DNA from: a virus | IMG/VR virus record: IMGVR_UViG_3300042988_000307 | Span: 1-21,812 of that record | Length of the DNA: 21,812 nucleotides | Reading direction: 5' to 3' (one strand) | Shown here: positions 5,299 through 11,955 of the stretch, one piece after another | How the letters are laid out: every line of letters begins with the position of its first letter | Position numbering within the stretch: the first letter of the stretch is position 1 | Program-made: the position numbers and the translations under genes | The notes under the pieces: model-generated | Database searches by the model: none | Seen by the model: only the letters and a program-made list of their open reading frames with translations | What the model was told of the DNA's origin: nothing

Positions 5299-5793
5299 AT
5301 GAAAAATTATTTTACCGCAACAACTTTGGAAAAATTGAAAAAAGAGTATAAAAAATTAGCAATGGAAAATCACCCTGATAGAGGTGGCAATGAGGAAATA
5401 ATGAAAAAAATAAATAACGAATATGAAAAGTTATTCAAAATATTAAAAGATACACACAACATAAACGCAACAAATGATACAACAGGTAAAACAAAAAAAA
5501 CAAACGAAATGTCGAAAGACTATGTTAATGCAATTATGACAATAATAAATATTGAAGATATAACAATTGAATTGTGCGGTTCGTGGTTATGGGTATCGTG
5601 GAATACATTCAAACATAAAGAAATATTTAAAAAAGCTGGGTATGAATGGTCAAAAGGTAAAAAAGAGTGGTATTGGAAGCCATCTAGTCAAGAAGGTTAT
5701 AAGTTTTATAGAGGTAATAAAAGTAAGGATTATATAAGGAAAACCTTTGGTAGTGAAAAAATTGATATAAAACAAAAACAATGTTTAGTATAA
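5299..5793 (+). CDS. J-domain (DnaJ-like) protein
   Basis: A 164-residue protein with an N-terminal J domain (residues about 3-50) and the catalytic motif HPDRGG, H-P-D at about 25-27. J domains stimulate the ATPase of DnaK-type Hsp70. A polar Asn/Thr/Lys linker (about 55-75) and a C-terminal Trp-rich domain (ITIELCGSWLWVSWNTF, then YEWSKGKKEWYWKP) follow. I recall this architecture in phages and mobile elements of Firmicutes; the C-terminal part probably gives client or partner specificity. There is no Gly/Phe region or zinc centre, so it is not a full DnaJ. The gene is a single cassette: conserved promoter, leader AAAGGGGTT at 5283-5291, gene, terminator. Confidence 0.85.
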   Translation: MKNYFTATTLEKLKKEYKKLAMENHPDRGGNEEIMKKINNEYEKLFKILKDTHNINATNDTTGKTKKTNEMSKDYVNAIMTIINIEDITIELCGSWLWVSWNTFKHKEIFKKAGYEWSKGKKEWYWKPSSQEGYKFYRGNKSKDYIRKTFGSEKIDIKQKQCLV

Positions 5794-5795
5794 TT

Positions 5796-5820
5796 AAAAC
5801 CATTCGGGGTTTTTTCTTTT
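5796..5820 (+). terminator. Rho-independent terminator
   Basis: AAAACC (5796-5801), loop ATTCGG, GGTTTT (5808-5813), then a T-rich tail. It lies directly after the J-domain gene. Confidence 0.6.
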
Positions 5821-5839
5821 TATTACTTCTAATAAATAA

Positions 5840-5887
5840 AAACTATTTAAAAAAGTATTTAAAAAACTATTGACAAAACTATTTATT
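5840..5887 (+). repeat. Four 12-bp tandem repeats overlapping a promoter
   Basis: Units AAACTATTTAAA, AAAGTATTTAAA, AAACTATTGACA and AAACTATTTATT follow without gaps. The -35 TTGACA is within unit 3. The placement suggests a cooperative repressor site. Confidence 0.75.
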
Positions 5888-5898
5888 TATGATAATAT
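5870..5898 (+). promoter_or_regulatory. Strong sigma-A-type promoter
   Basis: TTGACA (5870-5875), 17 bp, TAATAT (5893-5898). A consensus -35 and good -10 drive the gene at 5920; the 12-bp repeats span the -35 and spacer. Confidence 0.75.
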
Positions 5899-5919
5899 TA
5901 GATTAAAGGAGGTTTTCTT

Positions 5920-6120
5920 ATGTACAGTACAAAAAGCAAGTTAACACAAGCGGTTTGTGAAAAATTGGGTTTTAAATTTGAATCAGGTTTTATACAGACA
6001 ATGAAAAGAAAAGATAGAATTTATGTAAAAGGAACATTGGGGAAACCCGAAGAGTTTCAGGCTTTATTGAGAAAAGTAAAAGCAAATGGTTATATTTATG
6101 CCGGAAGAAAAGATATTTAA
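5920..6120 (+). CDS. Small basic hypothetical protein
   Basis: A 66-residue basic protein (MYSTKSKLTQAVCEKLGFKFESG...) with a compact alpha/beta look and no recognised family. AAAGGAGG at 5905-5912 is an excellent ribosome site. The gene is monocistronic: it has a strong promoter embedded in 12-bp repeats and its own terminator, so it may be expressed independently of the phage programme, for example in lysogeny. Basic surface and size would fit a nucleic-acid-binding peptide, but that is only a guess. Confidence 0.7.
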   Translation: MYSTKSKLTQAVCEKLGFKFESGFIQTMKRKDRIYVKGTLGKPEEFQALLRKVKANGYIYAGRKDI

Positions 6121-6128
6121 ATTAATTT

Positions 6129-6152
6129 AAACATCTTCGGAGGTTTTCTTTT
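6129..6152 (+). terminator. Terminator-like hairpin with TTCG loop
   Basis: AAACATC (6129-6135), loop TTCG, GAGGTTT (6140-6146), one A-G mismatch, then a T/C-rich tail. Confidence 0.55.
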
Positions 6153-6198
6153 GTCTAAAAAATAGTTAAAAATAAATTAAAAAATAAATTTTAAAAAA

Positions 6199-6228
6199 GT
6201 GTTAAGTAATATTTAAATTTGTACGATA
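6199..6228 (+). promoter_or_regulatory. Conserved non-canonical promoter, copy 2
   Basis: GTGTTAAG (6199-6206), 17 bp, CGATA (6224-6228). The upstream ~35 bp (6172-6206) match 5191-5226 except for one extra A, so promoter and flank were copied together. Confidence 0.6.
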
Positions 6229-6272
6229 TACATTACAAGAAACAAAAAAATAAAAAAAAGGGGTTGGCGAAT

Positions 6273-6449
6273 ATGAAAAGCTATTATAAATTAAATGGTA
6301 TAACAGTTATGAAGAATGGTTGGACAGGTTGGATTGAGGCAATTTATAAAACTGAATATATTGATAATATAAGATATGATAAAGATGTGATAATAACAGA
6401 TGAAGAAATTGAAAACATAATAAAAAATGGTAAATATTGGGAAACATAA
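6273..6449 (+). CDS. Small hypothetical protein of the cassette island
   Basis: 58 residues: MKSYYKLNGITVMKNGWTGW... followed by an acidic C-terminal half (DVIITDEEIENIIKNGKYWET). No family is recognised. I chose the ATG at 6273 because the conserved leader AAAGGGGTT (6257-6265) precedes it at the same distance as in the sister cassettes; an in-frame ATG at 6219 overlaps the promoter and has no ribosome site. No terminator separates it from the next promoter at 6458, so it may read into the next gene. Confidence 0.65.
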   Translation: MKSYYKLNGITVMKNGWTGWIEAIYKTEYIDNIRYDKDVIITDEEIENIIKNGKYWET

Positions 6450-6457
6450 TAAAAAAA

Positions 6458-6487
6458 GTGTTAAGTAAAAAACAAAAACATACGATA
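6458..6487 (+). promoter_or_regulatory. Conserved non-canonical promoter, copy 3
   Basis: GTGTTAAG (6458-6465), 17 bp, CGATA (6483-6487). It begins 9 bp after the preceding stop. A leader hairpin CACC-GCAA-GGTG with a GNRA-type loop lies at 6498-6509. Confidence 0.6.
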
Positions 6488-6535
6488 TATATAATAGCAC
6501 CGCAAGGTGACTAAAAATTAAAGGGGTTTGAGAAT

Positions 6536-6874
6536 ATGATTAAAATGATAAACAAAAAAGATTTAGAAGTATTAAAAGAAGAAATAGAAATATTGAAAAA
6601 GAAATATATTAAACAGCCAAGAAAAGTTATGAATCTTATTCACAGTAAAACGATGGAATTTATTAAAAATAAAAAAGATGCAGATGTGGTTTTCGACAAA
6701 AAATGTCTATTTATAATAGTTGAAAAAATTCAAATGGGTACAACAAAATGGTCAGATTATAGGTATAACATACGATTCGAAGAATTTAAAATAGAAAGAG
6801 AAACGAAAGAATTTTATATTTTTAATAGCAAGCAGAAACTAGCAAAAAGTAAATTTATCGGAATTGTAAATTAA
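6536..6874 (+). CDS. Hypothetical protein of the cassette island
   Basis: A 112-residue Lys-rich protein. The first 35 residues (DLEVLKEEIEILKKKYI) form a likely amphipathic helix; the rest looks like a beta-rich domain (VVFDKKCLFIIVEKIQMG, YRYNIRFEEFKIER). No family is recognised. The ATG at 6536 follows the conserved AAAGGGGTTTGAGA leader (6520-6533). It is the last of the three genes under the GTGTTAAG/CGATA promoter and is closed by a clear terminator. Confidence 0.7.
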   Translation: MIKMINKKDLEVLKEEIEILKKKYIKQPRKVMNLIHSKTMEFIKNKKDADVVFDKKCLFIIVEKIQMGTTKWSDYRYNIRFEEFKIERETKEFYIFNSKQKLAKSKFIGIVN

Positions 6875-6882
6875 TAAAAGAA

Positions 6883-6906
6883 AACCTCTAACGAGGTTCT
6901 TTTTTT
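6883..6906 (+). terminator. Rho-independent terminator closing the cassette island
   Basis: AACCTC (6883-6888), loop TAAC, GAGGTT (6893-6898), then C and seven T. Confidence 0.85.
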
Positions 6907-6978
6907 GTCTAAAAATTGGTGCTGAAATATGTCTACATTTTCATTTTTTTATATGCTATTATTATATTATACAAAAAT

Positions 6979-7010
6979 AACCCTTTGATTTTTTCAGGGG
7001 TTTTATTTTA
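6979..7010 (+). terminator. Terminator-like hairpin before the late operon
   Basis: AACCC (6979-6983) pairs with GGGTT (6998-7002), extendable by one T-G pair, followed by a T-rich tract. It sits 23 bp before the TM2 gene, in the gap 6907-7032 where a late promoter would be expected. I see no clear promoter there, so the hairpin may act in antitermination or just block read-through. Confidence 0.45.
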
Positions 7011-7032
7011 TTTTATTTTGGAGGTTGAGAAG

Positions 7033-7239
7033 ATGAAAAGTAAAATAACGGCTGGATTATTAGCATTATTTTTAGGCGGTTTAGGAATACATAAATTTTA
7101 TTTAGGTCGTGGCGGTGCAGGATTTTTATATTTGATTTTTTGTTGGACTTTAGTTCCTGCCGTGATTGCTTTTTTTGATGCTATATTTTTATTTTTGATG
7201 GATGATGTGATTTTTAATGCGAAATATAACAGGGTGTAA
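7033..7239 (+). CDS. TM2-domain membrane protein
   Basis: 68 residues with the TM2 signature: a first helix ([14 protein letters not shown]), the polar HKFYLGR turn, and a second membrane span ending with [17 protein letters not shown]2 proteins are small two-helix membrane proteins of unclear function, found in bacteria and as cargo genes in mobile elements. I chose the ATG at 7033 because TTGGAGG (7018-7024) precedes it and the domain begins at once; the longer frame from 6916 runs across a terminator hairpin. It precedes terS, so it is either the first late gene or a moron. Confidence 0.85.
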   Translation: MKSKITAGLLALFLGGLGIHKFYLGRGGAGFLYLIFCWTLVPAVIAFFDAIFLFLMDDVIFNAKYNRV

Positions 7240-7261
7240 TTAAATTATAAATGAGGTGGTG

Positions 7262-7702
7262 ATGTTGGGCGAAAAATTAACACCGAAACAAGAATTATTT
7301 GTTCAGGGTTTATTCAAGGGCTTATCTCAAAGAAAAGCTTATAAAGAAGCTTATAATATAGAAAATATGAAAGATAAGAGTATAGATGAAAAAGCTTGTG
7401 AACTTGCCAAAAACGTCAAGATTATGTCAAGACTAAAAGAATTACAGCAAGAAACAACAAATAATAACAAGTGGACTATAGAAAAACTAATAGAAGAATT
7501 TCAAGATTTAAAAGAAATATGTAAATCTGAAAAACCTTTAAATAGTGGTGAGTATAAGTTTGAAGGTCAAACAGTTGTAAAATCCTTAGAAAATATAGGA
7601 AAGTTATTGGGTTATTATACAGAAAAACACAAAATAACTGGAAACATGGGAGTTAAAATAATAGACGATATAAAGGATGATGATGATGATGAGACTGACT
7701 AA
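7262..7702 (+). CDS. terS: Terminase small subunit
   Basis: About 146 residues. The N-terminal LTPKQELFVQGLFKGLSQRKAYKEAY is the typical PBSX/XtmA-type helix-turn-helix that recognises the packaging site. The central part is helical (oligomerisation) and the acidic C-terminus ends in a run of Asp. TerS binds the phage pac/cos region and feeds DNA to TerL. The start is ambiguous: GTG codons at 7256 and 7259, ATG at 7262 and TTG at 7265 are all in frame, with GAGGTG at 7253-7258 as ribosome site; spacing favours 7262 or 7265. The end overlaps terL across a GAT repeat. Confidence 0.9.
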   Translation: MLGEKLTPKQELFVQGLFKGLSQRKAYKEAYNIENMKDKSIDEKACELAKNVKIMSRLKELQQETTNNNKWTIEKLIEEFQDLKEICKSEKPLNSGEYKFEGQTVVKSLENIGKLLGYYTEKHKITGNMGVKIIDDIKDDDDDETD

Positions 7703-8948
7703 AGTCATTGCACCATCATTTTACAATATACATGACTTAATAAAACGACAAAAATATGTTCATTACTGGTTAAAAGGCGGTCGTGGCTCTACTAAATCAT
7801 CTTTTGTTAGCATAGAAATAATACTAGGCATTATGCGAGATGCTGAAAAAGGTCTATACTCAAATGCGGTAATATTGCGAAAAGTAAAAGACACACTCAG
7901 GACATCCGTATTCGAGCAGTTATGTTGGGCGATTGAAATATTAGGGGTTGCCGAATACTGGGATATAAAAGAAAGTCCTCTAACATTGACATATAAACCG
8001 ACAGACCAGAGAGTTTTATTTAGAGGTGCACTATTACAAAAAGATATTAAAAAAATTAAGTCAACAAAATTCAACAAAGGTTATTGCAAATACGTTTGGT
8101 ATGAAGAAGTTGACGAGTTTTCAGGAATGGAAGAAATAAGAAATATAAATCAATCATTACTTCGTGGTGGTGCTGATTACATTTCTTTTTACTCTTATAA
8201 TCCACCAAAATCAGTTAAATCATGGGTTAACGAGGAAGCCCAAACAGAACGCATCGACAAATACGTTCATAGCTCAACTTATAAAACAGTTCCTCGCGAA
8301 TGGCTTGGTGAACAGTTTATTATCGAAGCCGAACACTTGAAGAGGGTTAATCCGACAGCATATCAACATGAATACGGCGGTGAAGTAACGGGAACAGGTG
8401 GCGAAATATTCGCAAATGTAACAATTAGAAAAATTCCAGATGACGAGATTATGGAATTTGATAATATATATAGAGGTATTGATTGGGGTTATGCAGTAGA
8501 CCCATTTCATTATTCGGTAGTTCACTATGATTCGACAAGAAAAAAAATATTTGTATTTTTTGAAATTCATCAAGTACAATTAAGTAATAGAAAGGCAATT
8601 GAATTAATTAAATTAGAAAACAAAAATAATGGTATAATAACTTGCGATAGTGCAGAGCCAAAATCAATTAGAGAATTGAAAGATAACGGAATAAGAGTTG
8701 TCGGTGCAAAAAAAGGACCCGATTCAATAGATTATGGTATTAAATGGATACAAGATTTAGAAGAAATAGTAATTGATATAGACCGTTGCCCGAACACAGC
8801 AAGAGAATTTTTAAATTATGAACTTGAAAAAGACTCTAATGGTAATTTCAAAGGTGAATACCCCGACAAAGATAATCACAGTTTGGATTGTATCCGCTAT
8901 TCACTAGAAAATTGTATAAATTCAAGAAAAATTAAATATTTAAAATAG
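7683..8948 (+). CDS. terL: Terminase large subunit
   Basis: About 421 residues, the ATP-driven packaging motor and headful nuclease. A Walker A (KGGRGSTKSS) lies about 30 residues in and a Walker B (YVWYEEVDEF) about 140 residues in. The C-terminal RNase-H-like nuclease shows GIDWGYAVDP, ITCDSAEP and DNHSLDCIRY, each providing an acidic metal ligand. Length and motifs fit the PBSX/SPP1-like terminase family. Five ATG codons follow one another (7677-7691); AAAGGA at 7672-7677 favours 7683 or 7686. Translation is coupled to terS by overlap. Confidence 0.95.
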   Translation: MMMRLTKVIAPSFYNIHDLIKRQKYVHYWLKGGRGSTKSSFVSIEIILGIMRDAEKGLYSNAVILRKVKDTLRTSVFEQLCWAIEILGVAEYWDIKESPLTLTYKPTDQRVLFRGALLQKDIKKIKSTKFNKGYCKYVWYEEVDEFSGMEEIRNINQSLLRGGADYISFYSYNPPKSVKSWVNEEAQTERIDKYVHSSTYKTVPREWLGEQFIIEAEHLKRVNPTAYQHEYGGEVTGTGGEIFANVTIRKIPDDEIMEFDNIYRGIDWGYAVDPFHYSVVHYDSTRKKIFVFFEIHQVQLSNRKAIELIKLENKNNGIITCDSAEPKSIRELKDNGIRVVGAKKGPDSIDYGIKWIQDLEEIVIDIDRCPNTAREFLNYELEKDSNGNFKGEYPDKDNHSLDCIRYSLENCINSRKIKYLK

Positions 8949-8963
8949 AGGTGGTGTGTATAG

Positions 8964-10463
8964 TTGGCACAAATAACAGATACAGAATTAATTAGTATGC
9001 AGTTACAAAGCAATAGTCCAGTTTCGACAGAGGAAATTATAAAAGACCTTATACAAACTGATGTTGCTAGTGAAATAAAACAAGATATGTTTGACGGAAC
9101 ACAATACTACAAATCGAAAAATGTTGTTATTAATGCAAGGGATTTTTCATATTTTTCAAACGGTATGTTGAACAAGGATACTTTTAGAGCCAACAACAAA
9201 ATTGCAAACGGCTTTTTAAAAGTTATAATTGACCAAAAAATTAATTATAGTTTGTCAAAACCTTTTATAATCAAGGGTGCTGATAATTGTTTGAAGTTAT
9301 TTGATGTTAATACATTGTTGCGGAAAACTTGCAAGGAAGCAAGTAAAAAAGGCGTAGAGTGGGTACATACTTATATTAATAAAAATGGCGAATTTAAAGT
9401 AATTAACATAAGCGGTCAAGAGATTATTCCGATTTACGACAACTCTTTTGATGCTGAATTATTGCAAATAATACGATACTACACTGTATTATTACAGGAA
9501 GGCAAGGACACAAAGCAAAGATACAAAGTTGAAGTTTGGGACAAAGAAAAAGTAACTTATTACATGCAGGATAGCAATTCAAAATATTATCTTGATATAG
9601 AAGTTGACCCAAATCCAATGTATCACTGGCAGGAAGTTACAACTCAACTCGGAGAACTTACAAAAATTGAAGGTCATGGATGGGGAAAAGTTCCTTTTGT
9701 TCCGTTGTGGAATAATGATGAACATACAAACGACTTAGAACAAATAAAGGCACATATTGATATGTACGATATTATTATAAGTGATTTCTCAAATAATTTA
9801 GAGGATTTGCAGGATGCAGTTATCAAGCTAAAAAACTACTCAGGCGTAACAGAAAATATGGGCGAATTTCTCGAATATTTGAAAAGATATAAGGTTTTAC
9901 CACTTGACTCTGAAGGTGATGCAGAATATTTAACAACAGAAATTCCTATTGAAGCTAGAAAAGAAATGCTCTCAATTTTGCGTGATAATATATTTGAGTT
10001 CGGACAGGGTGTTGACGTAAATAAAACAGGTGACGGTAATATTACAAACGTTGTTATTAGAAATCGTTATGCAGGACTTGACTTAAAAGCGAATGATACA
10101 GAAGCAAGAATAAAAGAATTTTTAAAGGAAATATTTTGGTTTTGTAATGAATATTTAAAATTAACAAGTCAACAACAGGACGATATAAACAAATTTGAGA
10201 TAACTTTTAACAGGTCATTAATTATCAATCTCAAAGAAACAATTGAAAGCGTTGTTGCAAGTAAGGGAATTATAAGTGACAGAACGGTTGTTGCTAATCA
10301 TCCGTGGGTTGAGGATGTTGACAAAGAACTTAAAGAAATGGACACCGACAAAGAAAAACAAATGGAATTGCTAGGCGGTGATGATATTGACGATGGAGGA
10401 TTTAGACAGTCTGACGGAACGACAGGAGAAAAACCTACAAAATCAGCTGATAAAGGTTTATAA
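8964..10463 (+). CDS. Portal protein, SPP1 gp6-like
   Basis: 499 residues, about the length of SPP1 gp6. Typical blocks are YYKSKN near residue 50, the segment RANNKIANGFLKVIIDQKIN, the PFVPLWNNDEHTNDLEQIKAHID stretch, and a C-terminal polar tail. The portal forms the dodecameric ring at one capsid vertex through which TerL pumps DNA. The TTG at 8964 has GAGGTGGTG at 8949-8957. The gene ends one base before the MuF-like start region; an apparent longer frame for that gene simply reads through this C-terminus. Confidence 0.93.
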   Translation: MAQITDTELISMQLQSNSPVSTEEIIKDLIQTDVASEIKQDMFDGTQYYKSKNVVINARDFSYFSNGMLNKDTFRANNKIANGFLKVIIDQKINYSLSKPFIIKGADNCLKLFDVNTLLRKTCKEASKKGVEWVHTYINKNGEFKVINISGQEIIPIYDNSFDAELLQIIRYYTVLLQEGKDTKQRYKVEVWDKEKVTYYMQDSNSKYYLDIEVDPNPMYHWQEVTTQLGELTKIEGHGWGKVPFVPLWNNDEHTNDLEQIKAHIDMYDIIISDFSNNLEDLQDAVIKLKNYSGVTENMGEFLEYLKRYKVLPLDSEGDAEYLTTEIPIEARKEMLSILRDNIFEFGQGVDVNKTGDGNITNVVIRNRYAGLDLKANDTEARIKEFLKEIFWFCNEYLKLTSQQQDDINKFEITFNRSLIINLKETIESVVASKGIISDRTVVANHPWVEDVDKELKEMDTDKEKQMELLGGDDIDDGGFRQSDGTTGEKPTKSADKGL

Positions 10464-10464
10464 T

Positions 10465-11295
10465 GTGTCACTCAAAGAAACAAGGTTTGATTTATTGAGA
10501 GCCTATGAAAAATATTCTATTGACGGAATTTTAGACTTTGAAACAATGCAAAAATTTAGTAGGTTGGCAAGCCTTGAAGCTAATATAATTGACCAAATTA
10601 AAAATATTTATAATGAAACAGGGGAAATATTAACAAAAAATTTATCGGCTATTTATTTGCAAAATTATTTTTATGTTGGTTTTTTGGCGGAAACAGCAAG
10701 CCAAATTAAAATGTCTTTTGCTTTACTATCTCCTGATGTGATAAAAGAACAAATACAAAATCCAATTAGCGGTTTAACGCTTAATGATAGATTGAAAAAA
10801 AATAGGAATGAAATTATAATCAGAACTAGAGAACAGTTAACACAAGGTTTAATAAAAGGCGAAAGTATAAAAGATATGTCAACAAGAATAAAAGAATTAT
10901 ACGAATTTGATGTTAAAAAATCAATACGAATAGCACAAACAGAAACAAACAGAGTAAGAAACGCAGGAAAAGAAAAGGGCTATGAAAGAGCAAAACAAAA
11001 AGGTGTTGAGTTTACGAAAGAATGGATTGCAACGTTGGATGGTCGAACTAGAGATATGCACCAAAAACTTGACGGAATGTTAGCAGACAAAGAGGGATAT
11101 TTTACAGTATCAAGATTTAGGGCTAAATATCCTGGCGGTTTTGGGGTTGCTGAAATGGATATAAATTGTAGATGCACGACAAAAGCTAGTTTCAAAGGTT
11201 TAGAGTCTATAGTAAGACGTGAAAATGTTGATGGTAAAAACATTATTCCTTATGAAAAATATTCGGATTGGTACGACAACAGAGTTGCAAAGTAA
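10465..11295 (+). CDS. Minor head protein, SPP1 gp7 / Mu gpF-like
   Basis: 276 residues. The C-terminal MuF-type domain is clear: AQTETNRVRNAGKEKG, EWIATLDGRTRDMHQKLDG, YPGGFGVAEMDINCRC. The family is packaged with the portal and is a head morphogenesis protein. I chose the GTG at 10465 with AAAGG (10452-10456); the frame is open upstream to 10378, but that part overlaps the portal gene and reads as its out-of-frame tail. A 91-bp noncoding gap follows, unusual in this compact operon. Confidence 0.85.
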   Translation: MSLKETRFDLLRAYEKYSIDGILDFETMQKFSRLASLEANIIDQIKNIYNETGEILTKNLSAIYLQNYFYVGFLAETASQIKMSFALLSPDVIKEQIQNPISGLTLNDRLKKNRNEIIIRTREQLTQGLIKGESIKDMSTRIKELYEFDVKKSIRIAQTETNRVRNAGKEKGYERAKQKGVEFTKEWIATLDGRTRDMHQKLDGMLADKEGYFTVSRFRAKYPGGFGVAEMDINCRCTTKASFKGLESIVRRENVDGKNIIPYEKYSDWYDNRVAK

Positions 11296-11338
11296 CAAAC
11301 GAGGTTTAAAAGTTTCCTCTCAAAAAAGCAAGCCTTAT

Positions 11339-11356
11339 GCGTGGAGGGTTACACGC
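11339..11356 (+). other. Hairpin in the gap before the scaffold gene
   Basis: GCGTG (11339-11343), an 8-nt loop, CACGC (11352-11356) in a 91-bp gap. There is no T-run, so it is not a terminator; it might be an mRNA-processing or stability element setting high scaffold/capsid expression. Confidence 0.35.
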
Positions 11357-11386
11357 TAAAAAAACTAATTAGGAGCGGTGAATAAT

Positions 11387-11935
11387 ATGGATTTAAAAGA
11401 ATTGTTAGGCAAGGAATTATGGGAAAGCGTAAAAGAAAAACTAGGAGATAAGAAGCTAATAATAAATGATGGCTCATATCTACCGAAAGCAAAAATTGAC
11501 GAGAAAATTGACGAAATAAAATTACTGAAAGAGAAAGTTGACTCTCTCGAAAAGACGTCTAAAGAGACGGAAACACTCTTGAAAGATAATGAAGAACTCA
11601 AGAAAAAATATGATGTGTTACAAACGGAAAACAAAACACAACTTGAAGCAAAAGACAAACAGATTGCCAATATAGTCAAAAAGACAGCTTTGACAAAAAC
11701 ACTTACGGAAAAGGGTGCTAAATATCCTGATTTGCTTATGAAAGAGTTTGATATTGATACTTTAGAACTCGATGGCGAAAATGTTAAAAACTTTGAAAGT
11801 TTGTTTACTCCGTTGGCAGAAAAATACAAAGATATGTTCCCTGAGAAGAAAATTGAAGGGAAAGACCCTGCAAAGGGCAAAGAAGCGATTGACCCTACAA
11901 AGGGCGATTTTGCTTGGATGGATAATATTAAGTAA
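11387..11935 (+). CDS. Scaffolding protein, phage GP20-like
   Basis: 182 residues: MDLKELLGKELWESVKEKLG, then KKLIINDGSYLPKAKIDEK, a long coiled coil (about residues 40-100, KEKVDSLEKTSKETETLL...), and a C-terminal tail with two near-copies of D-P-[AT]-K-G. This is the usual layout of minor structural protein GP20-type scaffolds, which guide capsid assembly and then leave. The ATG at 11387 has AGGAGCGG at 11371-11378; a GTG at 11378 is within that site. The gene lies directly before the capsid gene. Confidence 0.85.
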   Translation: MDLKELLGKELWESVKEKLGDKKLIINDGSYLPKAKIDEKIDEIKLLKEKVDSLEKTSKETETLLKDNEELKKKYDVLQTENKTQLEAKDKQIANIVKKTALTKTLTEKGAKYPDLLMKEFDIDTLELDGENVKNFESLFTPLAEKYKDMFPEKKIEGKDPAKGKEAIDPTKGDFAWMDNIK

Positions 11936-11955
11936 AACTTAGGAGGTTTTTAATT

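Noticed and set aside
6490-6495. TATAAT as sigma-A -10 of the third cassette promoter
   Set aside because: No -35 at 16-18 bp, and the other two copies lack TATAAT at this place while keeping GTGTTAAG-N17-CGATA.
6916-7032. N-terminal extension of the TM2 protein
   Set aside because: The segment crosses a terminator hairpin and lacks a ribosome site; GGAGG precedes the ATG at 7033.
10378-10464. Longer N-terminus of the MuF-like protein
   Set aside because: It overlaps the portal C-terminus, has no ribosome site, and a GTG with AAAGG at good spacing exists at 10465.
11365-11880. Antisense ORF over the scaffold gene (and other long minus-strand frames at 16797-17225, 17921-18238, 1239-1586)
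   Set aside because: Shadows of AT-rich + strand genes: no ribosome sites, Ser/Phe-rich low-complexity translations, and convincing genes on the opposite strand.
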